Source: Novosphingobium sp. MW5 (GTDB lineage Bacteria > Pseudomonadota > Alphaproteobacteria > Sphingomonadales > Sphingomonadaceae). Taken from it: a DNA stretch of 64,000 bases. The DNA lies in assembly GCA_025938935.1 (NCBI GenBank), contig JAPCWB010000001.1, positions 3,286,001-3,350,000 of the forward strand, read 5' to 3'. How positions within the stretch are numbered: the first letter of the stretch is position 1; every line of letters starts with the position of its first letter. A model generated the notes under the pieces. It searched no databases. It worked only from the letters and a program-made list of their open reading frames with translations, and had not been told where the DNA came from. The position numbers were made by a program, and so were the translations under genes. This document shows positions 34,406 to 44,599 of this stretch, piece after piece.

Positions 34406-35893
34406 TCAGTTCAGAGCCTTCTTAATCAGCTCGTTGACCACGCCGGGGTTGGCCTTGCCCTGCATGGCCTTCATCGTCTGGCCGACGAAGAAGCCGAACA
34501 GCGCTTCCTTGCCGCCCTTGTACTGCTCGACCTTGTCGGCATTGTCGGCAAGGACCTTGGCCACGGCGGCTTCGATCGCGCCGGTGTCGGAAGTCTGCTT
34601 GTTGCTGTCGATCTCTGCGCCAAGGTCGATGTCGCTGGTGAGGTAGGAGGCGAAGATCTCCTTCGCCTTGCTGCCCGAAATCACCCCGTCAGCCGCCGCG
34701 ACGATCAGCGCGACGTTGGCTTCGACCGTGTTCTTGGGATGGGCCGCGCCTTCGTCGACCGACTTGAGCACGCCCGCGCGTTCGGAGAGCAGCCAGTTGG
34801 CGACGCGCTTGGCGACATCGCCCTCACCCTTGCCGCTGGCCTTGACCACGGCGGCGAGCAGTTCCTCGAACTGCTGGTAGGTTTCGACTTCCATGGTGAG
34901 CTGGCCGGCATCGTAAGGCGACAGGCCGAGCGCATTCTCATAGCGGTGGCGCTTGGCATCGGGCAGTTCCGGCAGGCTTGCGCGGCATTCCTCGAGGAAG
35001 GCGTCGTCCAGTTCGAGCGGAAGCAGGTCAGGATCGGGGAAGTAGCGGTAATCGTGCGCGTCTTCCTTCGACCGCATAGAGCGGGTTTCGTTGCGGTCCG
35101 GATCGTAAAGCCGGGTTTCCTGCACCACCTTGCCGCCGCTTTCGATCAGGTCGACCTGGCGGTTGGCCTCAGCCTCCACCACGGCCATGACGAAGCGGAC
35201 GGAATTGACGTTCTTGGTTTCGGTGCGTGTGCCGAACTCCTCGCCCGGACGGCGGACCGAGACGTTGACGTCTGCGCGCATCGAGCCCTGGTCCATGTTC
35301 CCGTCGCACGAGCCGACATAGCGCAGGATCGTCCTCAGCTTCGCAAGGTAAGCCCCTGCTTCGGCAGGCGAACGCATGTCCGGCCGGCTGACGATTTCCA
35401 TCAGCGCCACGCCCGAGCGGTTGAGGTCGACATAGGACATGGTCGGATGCTGATCATGCATCAGCTTGCCGGCGTCCTGCTCGACATGGATGCGCTCCAC
35501 ACCGATCACCTTCACGTCCTCGGGGTTCTTGGGATCGAGCGCGATCTCGATCTGCCCTTCGCCGACGATGGGATGGTAAAGCTGGCTGATCTGGTAGCCC
35601 TGCGGCAGATCGGCGTAGAAGTAGTTCTTGCGGTCGAACCGGCTCCACTTGTTGATCTGCGCGCCGATCGCCATGCCGGTGCGCACCGCCTGACGGATGC
35701 ACTCGCGGTTCGGCACGGGCAGCATGCCGGGCATGGCCGCATCGACGAGGCTGACCTGGCTGTTCGGCTCGGCCCCGAAAGCAGTCGCCGCGCCCGAGAA
35801 CAGCTTCGAATTCGACGTGACCTGCGCATGGACTTCGAGGCCGATCACGACCTCCCATTCGCCCGTTGCGCCCTGGATGCGATATTCGCTCAT
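34406..35893 (-). CDS. gatB: GatB, Asp-tRNA(Asn)/Glu-tRNA(Gln) amidotransferase subunit B
   Basis: GatB binds misacylated tRNA and activates it by ATP for transamidation, since alphaproteobacteria lack GlnRS and often AsnRS. It begins [12 protein letters not shown] and shows the cradle-domain motifs [19 protein letters not shown] and [17 protein letters not shown], with the C-terminal YqeY-like tail ending KALN. 495 aa from ATG 35893, two bases after the gatA stop. The order gatC-gatA-gatB is one operon. Confidence 0.97.
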   Translation of the reverse strand: MSEYRIQGATGEWEVVIGLEVHAQVTSNSKLFSGAATAFGAEPNSQVSLVDAAMPGMLPVPNRECIRQAVRTGMAIGAQINKWSRFDRKNYFYADLPQGYQISQLYHPIVGEGQIEIALDPKNPEDVKVIGVERIHVEQDAGKLMHDQHPTMSYVDLNRSGVALMEIVSRPDMRSPAEAGAYLAKLRTILRYVGSCDGNMDQGSMRADVNVSVRRPGEEFGTRTETKNVNSVRFVMAVVEAEANRQVDLIESGGKVVQETRLYDPDRNETRSMRSKEDAHDYRYFPDPDLLPLELDDAFLEECRASLPELPDAKRHRYENALGLSPYDAGQLTMEVETYQQFEELLAAVVKASGKGEGDVAKRVANWLLSERAGVLKSVDEGAAHPKNTVEANVALIVAAADGVISGSKAKEIFASYLTSDIDLGAEIDSNKQTSDTGAIEAAVAKVLADNADKVEQYKGGKEALFGFFVGQTMKAMQGKANPGVVNELIKKALN

Positions 35894-35894
35894 C

Positions 35895-37380
35895 TTACCA
35901 CCACTTTTCCGGCTTGGCCGAGAACTGCGCCCTCTGCTCGATGGCAAGGCCCGCGTTCAGCACGCCCTGCTCGTCAAATGCCTTGCCGACGATCTGCAGG
36001 CCGAGCGGCAGGCCCTCGCGGTTGAGGCCGGCGGGGACGCTCATTGCGGGCAGGCCAGCCAGCGAAGCCGGCACGGCGAACACGTCGTTGAGGTACATCG
36101 ACAGCGGATCGCTCGTCTTTTCGCCAAGGCCGAAAGCGGCGGTCGGCGCGGTGGGGGCGAGGATCACGTCGACCTGCTTGAACGCCTCGGCAAAGTCGCG
36201 GCTGATCAGGGTGCGGACCTTCTGCGCCTGCGTATAATACGCGTCATAGAAGCCGGCCGAGAGCACGTAGGTGCCGATCAGGATGCGGCGCTTCACCTCG
36301 GGGCCGAAACCGGCGGCGCGGGTGGCGGCGTACATGTCCTGCAGACCAGCGCCCTCGGGCAGGTCGCGCAGGCCGTATCGCACGCCGTCATAACGCGCGA
36401 GGTTCGACGAAGCTTCGGCCGGGGCGACAATGTAATAGGCCGGCAGCGCATACTTTGTGTGCGGCAGGCTGATCTCGACGATTTCCGCGCCCGCGTCCTT
36501 GAGCCAGGCAATGCCCTGTTCCCACGAAGCGAGGACGTCCGCGTCCATGCCGTCCATGCGGTATTCGCGGGGGATGCCGACCTTCTTGCCGCGCATGTCG
36601 CCCGAAAGGCCCGCTTCCCATTCGGGCACCGGCATGTTCAGGCTGGTCGAGATCCTTGGGATCGAACCCGGCCATGGCTTCCAGCATGATCGCGCAGTCG
36701 CGCACGTCGCGCGCCATCGGGCCGGCCTGATCGAGCGAACTGGCGAAGGCAACGATGCCCCAGCGCGAGCAGCGGCCGTAAGTCGGCTTGATGCCCGAAA
36801 TGCCGGTGAAGGCGGCAGGCTGGCGGATCGAGCCGCCGGTGTCGGTGCCGGTCGCCGCCGGACAGAGCCGCGCGGAAACGGCGGAGGACGAACCGCCCGA
36901 GGAACCGCCCGGAGCCATCGCGGCGTTGCCGCCGTCGTTGCGCTTCCACGGGCTGATGACATTGCCGAAATAGCTCGTCTCGTTCGACGAACCCATAGCG
37001 AACTGGTCAAGGTTGAGCTTGCCGAGCATGCCCGCGCCGGCATCCCACAGCTTCTGGCTGACCGAGCTTTCATACTCGGGCGTGAAGCCTTCGAGCATGT
37101 GGCTGGCCGCGGTGGTCTGTACGCCCTTGGTGGCGAACAGGTCCTTCATGCCGATCGGCACGCCGCCCATCTTGCCCAGCGGCTGGCCGGCGGCGCGGCG
37201 CGCGTCGGTGGCCTTGGCGGCTTCTACCGCCAGTTCGGGAGTCGTGACGATGAAGGCGTTGAGCGCACCGGCAGCGGCGACATTGGCGTTGAACGCCTCG
37301 GCCACTTCCACGGCGGTGAAATCGCCCTTGGCAACGCCATCGCGGATGGCGGCGACGCCGAGTTCGGTAAGGTCAGTCAT
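35895..37380 (-). pseudogene. gatA: GatA, amidotransferase subunit A (frame broken near 36649-36654)
   Basis: GatA is the glutaminase/amidase subunit that supplies ammonia. The first frame carries [13 protein letters not shown] with the catalytic Lys, then [13 protein letters not shown] and [13 protein letters not shown] with the cis-Ser and Ser nucleophile. After GFDPKD the frame shifts; the second frame resumes with [14 protein letters not shown] and runs to the stop at 35895. Families have DPKDSTS here, restored by removing one base from GAGATC (+ strand 36649-36654). The corrected protein is about 494 aa. GatA is essential in these bacteria, so a sequencing error is much likelier than inactivation. 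Confidence 0.92.
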
Positions 37381-37683
37381 TTATTCAATCACCTTCGGCA
37401 CGCCAAAGAAGCCGTGTTCGGCCGCCGGAGCATTGGCGAGAACGGCATCGCGCACGCCGCCGCCGGTCAGCGGATCGGCGCCGACCACGTCGTCGCGCAG
37501 GCGCTGGTGGTTTTCGATCACGGCGGTCATCGGCTCAACGCCGGTGACATCGACTTCGCCAAGCTGTTCGACCCAGGCGAGGATGCCGTTGAGTTCGGGC
37601 ACCATGGCCGCGATCTCGTCTTCAGTAACCTTGATGCGGGCCAGCGAGGCAATCTTGGCCACGGTGGCGGTATCGACCGACAT
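37381..37683 (-). CDS. gatC: GatC, amidotransferase subunit C
   Basis: 100-aa stabilising subunit that wraps around GatA-GatB. It begins [19 protein letters not shown] and ends [12 protein letters not shown], the conserved GatC tail that lies at the interface. The stop abuts the gatA ATG directly. First gene of gatCAB. Confidence 0.95.
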   Translation of the reverse strand: MSVDTATVAKIASLARIKVTEDEIAAMVPELNGILAWVEQLGEVDVTGVEPMTAVIENHQRLRDDVVGADPLTGGGVRDAVLANAPAAEHGFFGVPKVIE

Positions 37684-37706
37684 GATCGGGACCCCTTAGC
37701 TGGAAA

Positions 37707-38291
37707 TTACTGCTGCGGTTCAGAGCCGGGTGCGCCCGGCGGGAGCGGCACAGGCTCACCCCGGCTACCCGGAGCGGTACGGCCGCCCTGCCGCATGCGC
37801 TGCTGCTGCATCTGCTGCATCATCGCCTGCTGCATCTGGAACTGCTGGAAATCCATGAAGCCCAGCAGCTCGATGTCGAAATAGAGGTCGCTGTTCGCCG
37901 GGATGGGGCCATTGTCCTTGTCACCGTACCCGACCTTTGCCGGGATCATGACCTGGTACTTGCCGCCCTTCTGCATCGCGGACAGCGCGGTGGTGAAGCC
38001 CGGGATCACGCCCTGCAGCGGCATCGGCACCTGTTTGTTCTCGTCAAAGACGGTACCGTCCTTGAGCGTGCCCTTGTAGTTGATCAGGGCAACGTCGCTG
38101 GTCTTGGGCGAATCGCCCTCACCTGCCTTCAGCGTGATGACCTGCACGCCGCCATCGAGCGTACCGTAGCCGCGCGTCGTGCCCCAGGCGAGGCCTGCCC
38201 CGGCAGCGACCAGCGCCAGCGCGCCAAGCCAGACTTTCGCCACCGAACCCTTGGCAACGGGCTGAAGGGGCACGCGGGTAATTTCGGTCAT
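37707..38291 (-). CDS. FKBP-type peptidyl-prolyl isomerase, membrane-anchored
   Basis: 194 aa. A single N-terminal hydrophobic helix (VWLGALALVAAGAGLAWG) anchors an FKBP domain with VALINYKGTLKDGTVFDENKQ, GVIPGFTTALSAMQKGG and VMIPAKVGYGDKDNGPIPANSDLYFDIEL. The tail is Gln/Met-rich then Pro/Gly-rich. It likely assists folding in the periplasm. ATG 38291 gives MTEITRVPL. It lies upstream of gatC on the same strand. Confidence 0.88.
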   Translation of the reverse strand: MTEITRVPLQPVAKGSVAKVWLGALALVAAGAGLAWGTTRGYGTLDGGVQVITLKAGEGDSPKTSDVALINYKGTLKDGTVFDENKQVPMPLQGVIPGFTTALSAMQKGGKYQVMIPAKVGYGDKDNGPIPANSDLYFDIELLGFMDFQQFQMQQAMMQQMQQQRMRQGGRTAPGSRGEPVPLPPGAPGSEPQQ

Positions 38292-38317
38292 GGGCAGATC
38301 CTGTGTGCAGAATGCAG

Positions 38318-38346
38318 AAAGGGCGCGGTATTGCTCCGCGCCCCTT
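38318..38346 (-). terminator. Rho-independent terminator of rpsU
   Basis: GGGCGCGG (38321-38328) and CCGCGCCC (38336-38343) form a stem flanked by AAA and TTT. On the minus strand the hairpin ends in a short U run, 40 bp past the rpsU stop. Confidence 0.7.
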
Positions 38347-38382
38347 TGGCCCAACGCAATGTTGGGAGCAAGCCTTTGAAGC

Positions 38383-38589
38383 TTACTTTACGCCGTCGCG
38401 TTCCATGCGCTTGCGCTCCATCTTGCGGGCGCGGCGAACGGCAGCGGCCTTTTCACGGGCGCGCTTTTCCGAGGGCTTTTCATAGTGACGGCGCAGCTTC
38501 ATTTCGCGGTACACGCCCTCACGCTGCAGCTTCTTCTTGAGCGCGCGGAGAGCCTGATCAACATTGTTGTCGCGAACCATGATCTGCAT
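38383..38589 (-). CDS. rpsU: 30S ribosomal protein S21
   Basis: 68 aa, highly basic, starting [20 protein letters not shown] with the S21 pattern [17 protein letters not shown] and a Lys/Arg tail. S21 joins the 30S platform near the anti-Shine-Dalgarno. The open frame reads up to 38643, but homologues start at 38589. Single-gene unit with its own promoter and terminator. Confidence 0.96.
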   Translation of the reverse strand: MQIMVRDNNVDQALRALKKKLQREGVYREMKLRRHYEKPSEKRAREKAAAVRRARKMERKRMERDGVK

Positions 38590-38703
38590 AAAAAACCAAA
38601 CCTCACAATCGGTGGCGAGAGCCCGCCTCAATGCGGGAATCACCGAAACCGGAAAATACGAAAACGTGCCGAATCCCTTGCAGGATCGGCTCGAACCGGC
38701 GGG

Positions 38704-38732
38704 CGGCTAGCAAAGAGTCGCACCGATGGCAA
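38704..38732 (-). promoter_or_regulatory. candidate rpsU promoter
   Basis: On the minus strand TTGCCA is followed after 17 bases by TAGCCG, about 115 bp upstream of the rpsU start. The layout matches that before rpsT (3468-3496), including the GCTA around the -10. Confidence 0.4.
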
Positions 38733-38798
38733 GCGATTGGCGGTGAAAATTGCCTCTGCTGCCATTGTGCAACACCTGCGCCTGTGGTGACAGGTGCC

Positions 38799-40298
38799 AT
38801 GCACACCAGCTTCACGAGCGCCGACTGGGCCGTCCTTATCGGTTATGTAGCCCTGCTGTCCATCGCCGGCTGGCTGACGACCCGGCGCGGCATGGACAGC
38901 GAGGGATACTTCCTTGCCGGCCATCATGCCCCGACCTGGCTGGTGGCGATTTCGGTTCTGTCCACGGTGCAGAGCGCCGCGACCTTCCTTGGCGTGCCGG
39001 ACAACTCCTATCGCGGCAATTACACCTACATCGGCGGGGTTTTCGCGGCGCTGGTGGCGGCGTGGATCGCCGGCAACGTCCTGATCCCGCGCTTTTACGC
39101 CATGCGGGTGACGACGGTATACGAACTGCTGGAGGCGCGCTTTGATGCGATGGCACGGCGGGCGGCAGGGGTGATGTACCTCTTGGGCCGCATCCTCGCC
39201 AGCGGGGCACGGCTCTACCTTGCCGCGATTGCCGTCTCGATGATCCTGTTCCTCGACATAGAACCGCGCCACATCGTCATCGCATCGGGCCTGCTCCTGG
39301 TGTTCGGCCTCGTGTTCACTTTCATGGGCGGGCTGGAATCGATCATCTGGTCCGATCTGGTGCAGGTGGTGCTCTATGTCGGCGCGGCGCTGGTCGTGGC
39401 CATCACGCTCTGGGCCAGCCTGCCGATGAGCACGGGCGAGGCGATCTCGGCGCTGGCGAACGCGCCCGGCGGTAACAAGCTCGCAGCCGTCGACTGGTCG
39501 CTAAACCTCTCCGCCCCCTTCGGTCTCTTCGCCGTGCTGACCGGCGTGATGCTGCTCAACCTTGCTTCCTCAGGCCTTGATCAGGATATCACCCAGCGCC
39601 TGCTCGCCTGCGAGGATGCGGCCAAGGGTCGGCGGGCGCTCTATGCCTCGGTGGTCGTCTCGCTGCCGGTGATCGCCCTGTTCCTCGTCATCGGCTCGCT
39701 GCTTTGGCTGCATTACGAAGGCGCGGCGGCGACCAGCTTCAATGGCGAGAAGGTGACCGTGTTCATGCACTATATCCTCTCCGAGGTGCCGCCCGGCCTG
39801 CGCGGGCTCGTCACCGTGGGGGTGATTGCGGCGGCGGCGATCAATTCGGGGCTGATCTCGATGGCCAACGTGCTGGTCAACGACCTCTACCGCCCCTTCG
39901 CCGGTCCGAAGAGCGAGGCGCATTTCGTCCGCGCCGGGCGGGTGGCGAGCGTGGTGCTTGGCCTCGCGCTCTTCGCCATGTCGATCCTGTCCTATTACTG
40001 GCAGCGCTATTCGGACGCCGCCCTGCTCGATTTCGTGCTGGGGGTGATGAGCTTTGCCTATTCGGGCCTGCTGGGGGTCTACGGGGTGGCGCTGTTCACG
40101 CGGCGCGGCAATTCGGCGAGCGTGATCGCGGCCTTCCTGGGGGGCTTCCTGACAGTGCTGGCGTTCCAGCCCTACGTGATCGACTCGATGGGCTTTCCGG
40201 CAGCGATGAAGACCATCGCCTTCCCATGGCAACTGGTGGTCGGAACCGCGGTGGCAGCGCTTGTTTGCGCGCTCGGATCGCCAAAGCCGAAGCTCTAG
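38799..40298 (+). CDS. sodium:solute symporter family protein
   Basis: 499-aa integral membrane protein of the SSS family with about 13 hydrophobic helices. Typical patterns are DSEGYFLAGHHAPTWLVAISVLST, FMGGLESIIWSDLVQ, SSGLDQDITQRLLAC and AAINSGLISMANVLVNDLYRPF. Such proteins couple Na+ entry to uptake of sugars, amino acids or organic acids; the substrate is not predictable. ATG 38799 gives MHTSFTSADW; the frame opens earlier at 38631 over the rpsU upstream region. It ends convergent with, and overlaps by four bases, the DUF5694 gene. Confidence 0.92.
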   Translation: MHTSFTSADWAVLIGYVALLSIAGWLTTRRGMDSEGYFLAGHHAPTWLVAISVLSTVQSAATFLGVPDNSYRGNYTYIGGVFAALVAAWIAGNVLIPRFYAMRVTTVYELLEARFDAMARRAAGVMYLLGRILASGARLYLAAIAVSMILFLDIEPRHIVIASGLLLVFGLVFTFMGGLESIIWSDLVQVVLYVGAALVVAITLWASLPMSTGEAISALANAPGGNKLAAVDWSLNLSAPFGLFAVLTGVMLLNLASSGLDQDITQRLLACEDAAKGRRALYASVVVSLPVIALFLVIGSLLWLHYEGAAATSFNGEKVTVFMHYILSEVPPGLRGLVTVGVIAAAAINSGLISMANVLVNDLYRPFAGPKSEAHFVRAGRVASVVLGLALFAMSILSYYWQRYSDAALLDFVLGVMSFAYSGLLGVYGVALFTRRGNSASVIAAFLGGFLTVLAFQPYVIDSMGFPAAMKTIAFPWQLVVGTAVAALVCALGSPKPKL

Positions 40299-41347
40299 CG
40301 CAGCACGGGGTCCGTCGAGGCAATCCGCAAGTCGTGCATCTGCGCGAGGTAGCGTTCGTAATAGGGCTTGTGGCTTGCCCCGACGATGGCGAGCGTCCGC
40401 GAACCGGGGGTCCGCGCCGCGACTTCGCGGATATTGGCGACCATGCGCAGGTTGCGCGTCTCCCACCAGCCGACATAGCGCCGACCGTAATGCTGCGGCG
40501 AGGAATCGAGCAGTTGCGCGCCGAAATCGGAATTGAAATTGAGCCGGGCCGTCGTCTTGCTGTTGTAGAAACGGTAAAGCGCCATCATGCCATCCGTGGT
40601 CAGCGCCGCTTTTTCCAGCGGGGTCACCAGCTTGCGGAACTGCCGGGTGCCGGGGTTGGACCAGCCCTTTTGGATCGCTTCTTCATAGGCCGCCTGATCG
40701 GGATAGCTCTCGTCAGAGGTGTGATCGTCGACCGAAAAGACCCGCTCATGCCCCAGCCGCGCGGCGAGGCGGGCGGCGATCTGGTAATTCTCGTTCATGC
40801 GGCGCGATGTGCGTTCCAGCTGCTTGAGCAGTTCCGCATCGATACCATCGCCTTCCCGGCGTTCGGCTGCGGGCAGGCGCAACCATTGCACCAGCGCCGA
40901 AGCGGGTTCTCCCCCGGCAAGGAAGACCGCGGCCAGATGGCGCCGCTGGGCCAGTGTGGGATCGGCAGGCCACGCGGCAAGCAGCTTCTCCGCCTCCGCA
41001 GTCGCCGCGGGCACGTCCAGCCCGGTTGCATCGTGCGCCGCCTTGCGGTTGCCGCAGTAATCCTTGGCCGTCTGCTCATAGCGGGCTGGATTGCGCTCAA
41101 GCAGGTCGCATTGCGTGCCCGAAAGGCCCTCTATCGCAATCGCCTGCGGCTTCCACGCGGCCAGCCGGTCCATCAGCGGATCGAGCACACGCGGGTCGAG
41201 CGCATCGCCAAATTGCGAGAGGTGCGGCGTGCCGAGCACGAGGACCTCGCTGGGCTTCCCCGCATAGGGAGCTGCTCCGGCACTGGCATGGAGTGCGGAG
41301 AGCGGCGTGGACGCAAGGAGCAGGGCAGCGGCGGCTTTGCGGGTCAT
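40295..41347 (-). CDS. DUF5694 family exported protein
   Basis: 350 aa with a signal peptide (MTRKAAAALLLASTPLSALHASAGA). The mature part has VLVLGTPHLSQFGDALDP, AIAIEGLSGTQCDLL and a C-terminal TLAIVGASHKPYYERYL, resembling the GTPH/GASH motifs of TraB/erythromycin-esterase-like proteins. The His-containing motifs suggest a hydrolase or metal-binding fold. Function unknown. Isolated between the symporter and crcB on the opposite strand. Confidence 0.75.
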   Translation of the reverse strand: MTRKAAAALLLASTPLSALHASAGAAPYAGKPSEVLVLGTPHLSQFGDALDPRVLDPLMDRLAAWKPQAIAIEGLSGTQCDLLERNPARYEQTAKDYCGNRKAAHDATGLDVPAATAEAEKLLAAWPADPTLAQRRHLAAVFLAGGEPASALVQWLRLPAAERREGDGIDAELLKQLERTSRRMNENYQIAARLAARLGHERVFSVDDHTSDESYPDQAAYEEAIQKGWSNPGTRQFRKLVTPLEKAALTTDGMMALYRFYNSKTTARLNFNSDFGAQLLDSSPQHYGRRYVGWWETRNLRMVANIREVAARTPGSRTLAIVGASHKPYYERYLAQMHDLRIASTDPVLR

Positions 41348-41467
41348 CGGATGGCGGTTCCCTTGAAACGATACCCGTCACTATTGGCTCGCGATGTGTA
41401 TTTCAATAGTAATACACCAAGCTTCCTTCTCTGGTCAGAGCCCGTCGCTGCGGCTAAGGGCCTTGCC

Positions 41468-41875
41468 ATGACACCCCCAAGCTTCATGGCAAGTTCCGCC
41501 CTCGTGGCCATCGGTGGCGGCATCGGCGCGTGGCTGCGCTTTGCCACCGGCGCGGCATGGACCCGCGCTATCGGCCCGGTCGCGGCCGCCGCATTTCCGT
41601 GGGCGACGCTCACCGTCAACGTGCTCGGCAGCCTTGCCATGGGCCTGCTGGCGGGCTGGCTGGCGCGGCATGGCAATGCCGGAGAGCCTGCGCGCCTGCT
41701 GCTCGGCGTCGGCGTGCTGGGCGGGTTCACCACCTTTTCCGCCTTCAGCCTGGAATTCGCCCTTCTGATCGAGCGCGGGCAGCCGGGGCTGGCCATGGGC
41801 TATGCCGCACTCTCGCTGGTCGCGGGATTCATCGCGCTCTTCGCGGGTCTCTATTTCATGAGGGCAGTAGCATGA
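41468..41875 (+). CDS. crcB: CrcB/Fluc fluoride channel
   Basis: 135 aa, four hydrophobic helices. The family motifs GGGIGAWLRF, FPWATLTVNVLGSLAMG and GFTTFSAFSLE are all present; Phe and Asn side chains of these line the fluoride pore. ATG 41468 (MTPPSFMASS). I saw no fluoride riboswitch upstream. It overlaps the pseudouridine synthase start (ATGA). The frame is open far upstream to 39704, which is a shadow. Confidence 0.93.
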   Translation: MTPPSFMASSALVAIGGGIGAWLRFATGAAWTRAIGPVAAAAFPWATLTVNVLGSLAMGLLAGWLARHGNAGEPARLLLGVGVLGGFTTFSAFSLEFALLIERGQPGLAMGYAALSLVAGFIALFAGLYFMRAVA

Positions 41876-43125
41876 GCGGCGATGACACAAACGTCCGCCA
41901 GTTCACCGTGCAGGCCGATGACGACGGCGTACGGCTGGACCGCTGGTTCAAGCGCCACTTGCCGCAAGTCTCCTTCGCCATGGTGAGCCGCTGGGCGCGC
42001 ACCGGGCAGATCCGCGTCGACGGCAAGCGCGCGGCGGTGGAAGACCGGCTCGCCAAGGGCCAGGTCCTGCGCGTGCCCCCCGGCGGTGCCAGCCCTGAAC
42101 GCGGCCCCCGCGCTCGCAAGCCGCTGACCGAGGAACAGCTTGCCCAGGCCGACGCCATGGTCATCCACCGCGACCGCGCCGCCATCGTGCTCAACAAGCC
42201 GCCGGGCCTTGCCACACAGGGCGGTTCGGGCACGTTCGAGCATGTCGACGGCCTGCTCGATGCCTTTGCACAGGACGGCCCCCGCCCGCGCCTCGTCCAC
42301 CGGCTCGACAAGGATACCTCCGGGGTGCTGCTCGTCGCGGCCACTCCCGGCAGCGCGGCCTATTTTTCCAAGCGCTTTTCCACCCGTTCGGCGCGCAAGA
42401 TTTATTGGGCTCTGGTTTCCGGCATCCCCGAGATCAAGGAAGGCCTGATCGACCTGCCGCTGGCCAAGCAGCCCGGCACCGGCGGCGAAAAGATGATGGT
42501 CGACAAGAGCGAGCAGGGCCAGCCCGCCAAGAGCCGCTACCGCGTGATCGACCGCGCCGGCAATCGCGCTGCACTGGGTCGAACTGCAACCGCTGACCGG
42601 GCGCACCCACCAGCTGCGCGTCCACATGGCGGCGATCGGCCACCCGATCATCGGCGACGGCAAGTATGGCGGGCCCGAGGCGTTCCTTTCCGGCTCGATC
42701 AGCCGCAAGATGCACCTCCACGCGCGCCGCCTGATCATCGACCACCCGGACGGCGCGCCGCTCGACGTGACCGCCGAACTGCCACCGCATTTCGCCGCCA
42801 GTCTTGCCCAGCTCGGGTTCGAGGAAGCAGACGGCGAAGCGGTGATCGAGGCCCCTGTCCGCGCGCCCAAGGACGAGGAAAAGGCTGCCGCCAAGGCTCA
42901 CGCCAAGCAATACCGCAAGGAACGCCGCGGCGAGCGCAAGGGCCGCAAGAGCGGGGAACGCGCGCCTGCGGGCCGTGCCGGATCGCGTGATGAAGCGCCG
43001 AAAAGCGCGGGCCCAAGAAGGGCAAGGGCTCTCCGGCCCCCGCAGCCAAGGCACCTGCGAAGCGCCCTGCCCCTGCCCGTCCCAAGGGACCGGCCAAGCC
43101 CGGCGCACCCCGAAAGCCGCGTTGA
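41872..43125 (+). pseudogene. RluA/RluC-family 23S rRNA pseudouridine synthase (frame broken near 42571-42577 and 43001-43004)
   Basis: The start overlaps crcB. An S4 RNA-binding domain (VRLDRWFKRHLPQVSFAMVS) precedes the RluA catalytic domain with HRLDKDTSGVLLVA containing the catalytic Asp. The frame breaks at GCACTGG; dropping one base gives [18 protein letters not shown], the conserved motif, and continues in the second frame. Near 43001 a base is apparently missing from AAAA, after which a Lys/Ala/Pro-rich tail ([15 protein letters not shown]) runs to TGA at 43123. The corrected protein is about 417 aa. Both breaks lie in otherwise intact sequence and are probably errors. Confidence 0.85.
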
Positions 43126-43727
43126 TGCACCCCAACGCCCTGTTCCGCTCCGAAGACCGCGACCTGTTTGCCGCGCTGATCGACGAGATCGGCTTCGGCA
43201 TGGTCTTCGCCCAGACGCCGGACGGGCCGCGCGTCGCCCATGTGCCGCTGCTCTACACGGGTGACGGCGCGGTGCAGTTCCACCTGTCGCGCGGGAATGC
43301 GCTGGCGAAGCACTTGCCCGGAATGACCGCACTCGCCGTGGTCAACGGGCCGGACGCCTATGTCTCCCCGCGCTGGTATGATGATGCCGAGCAGGTGCCG
43401 ACCTGGAACTACATCGCGCTCGAAATGGAAGGCCCTGTGCGCCAGATGGACAGCGACGGCCTCCGTGGCCTCCTAGAAGCGCTGAGTGAGCGCAACGAGG
43501 CGCGCGTCGTGGGCGGCACGCCGTGGACCATGGACAAGATGCCTGCGGACAAGCTGCGCTCGATGATGGGCGGCATCATCGGCTATGAACTGGAAGTGCG
43601 CGGCTGGCGGCCAACGCTGAAGCTCAGCCAGAACAAGCCTGCCGACGAACGCGCGCGGGTGGTTGAGGCGTTAGAGGCTCAGGGCGCGCTGGCGCTTGCC
43701 CAGCTGATGCGGACACTCGCGCCGTGA
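43125..43727 (+). CDS. PaiB-like FMN-binding negative transcriptional regulator family protein
   Basis: 200 aa. It starts [19 protein letters not shown] with TGATG overlap to the previous gene, and shows [39 protein letters not shown] and a C-terminal [17 protein letters not shown], the PaiB pattern. These proteins share a split-barrel flavin-binding fold; the regulatory role was inferred in Bacillus and may not apply. The open frame upstream to 42975 belongs to the previous gene's tail. Confidence 0.88.
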   Translation: MHPNALFRSEDRDLFAALIDEIGFGMVFAQTPDGPRVAHVPLLYTGDGAVQFHLSRGNALAKHLPGMTALAVVNGPDAYVSPRWYDDAEQVPTWNYIALEMEGPVRQMDSDGLRGLLEALSERNEARVVGGTPWTMDKMPADKLRSMMGGIIGYELEVRGWRPTLKLSQNKPADERARVVEALEAQGALALAQLMRTLAP

Positions 43728-44380
43728 GCCAGCGCCTCGCCGTATTCGATTGCGACGGCACGCTGGTCGATGGCCAGGCCTCGATCTGCGAGGCGATGGA
43801 AGCGGCCTTTGCCGAGGCCGGCCTGCCCGCGCCTGACCGCCATGCCGTACGCCGGATCGTCGGCCTCTCCTTGCCACAGGCGGTGCGCCGCCTGTCGCCC
43901 GGTTGTCCGCCCGATGTCGAGGCGCTGGCGGTCGACGCCTACAAGCGCGCTTACCGCAGTGCGCGCGAACAGGGCCGGATTGCCGAGCCACTGTTCGCTG
44001 GCATCGCACCGCTGATCGAGCGGCTGCACGGCGCCGGTTGGCTGCTTGGCGTTGCCACCGGCAAGAGCGACCGGGGACTGACGCACTGCCTTGCCACCCA
44101 TGGCCTGACTGACCGCTTTGCCACCTTGCAGACGGCAGACCGCCATCCATCGAAACCGCACCCCTCGATGATGGAGGCGGCGCTCGCCGATACGCTCGCT
44201 GACCCGGCACTTACCGTGATGATCGGCGACACCGCCTTCGACATGGCGCTGGCGATCAATTCGGGCGTGCGCGGCATTGGGGTTGCCTGGGGATATCACG
44301 AGGCGGAAGAACTTCTCGCCGCGGGCGCCGAATGGGTGGCCGAAACACCGGATCAACTAGGGGAGTACCTGTTATCATGA
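43724..44380 (+). CDS. HAD-family hydrolase (phosphoglycolate phosphatase-like)
   Basis: 218 aa. HAD motif I FDCDGTLVDG (Asp nucleophile near residue 9), motif II GVATGKS and motif IV VMIGDTAFDM are present, with a helical cap between. It likely dephosphorylates a small metabolite. The GTG start overlaps the previous stop (GTGA). Part of a dense operon running to the ATP12 gene. Confidence 0.9.
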   Translation: MSQRLAVFDCDGTLVDGQASICEAMEAAFAEAGLPAPDRHAVRRIVGLSLPQAVRRLSPGCPPDVEALAVDAYKRAYRSAREQGRIAEPLFAGIAPLIERLHGAGWLLGVATGKSDRGLTHCLATHGLTDRFATLQTADRHPSKPHPSMMEAALADTLADPALTVMIGDTAFDMALAINSGVRGIGVAWGYHEAEELLAAGAEWVAETPDQLGEYLLS

Positions 44381-44595
44381 GCACACCCGAACAGGATGCG
44401 CTGGCGAAAAAGCGCTTCATGGCGATCAACCTTGTCCGCATGTCTGGCGTGGTGATGATCCTCGTCGGCTTGCTTTGTGCGCTCGACAAGATCGACATTC
44501 CCGGCGCGCGCATGATCGGGGTGGTTTTCATTTTGATCGGCTTCCTCGACGTGTTCGTCGTCCCCGCGCTTCTGGCCAAGCGTTGGAGAAGCTGA
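44377..44595 (+). CDS. small two-helix membrane protein
   Basis: 72 aa from the ATG at 44377, which overlaps the HAD gene's stop. Two hydrophobic segments (VVMILVGLLCAL and MIGVVFILIGFLDVFVVPALL) suggest a hairpin in the inner membrane. Not a family I can name; similar short proteins occur beside ATP12-type genes in sphingomonads. No catalytic residues visible. Confidence 0.72.
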   Translation: MSTPEQDALAKKRFMAINLVRMSGVVMILVGLLCALDKIDIPGARMIGVVFILIGFLDVFVVPALLAKRWRS

Positions 44596-44599
44596 CGCC

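Noticed and set aside
41348..41467. Fluoride riboswitch before crcB
   Set aside because: No pseudoknot-like conserved core is visible in the short gap.
39704..41875. 723-codon open frame on the plus strand
   Set aside because: Only the last 135 codons (CrcB) are real; the upstream part overlaps the symporter in another frame and is antisense to DUF5694.
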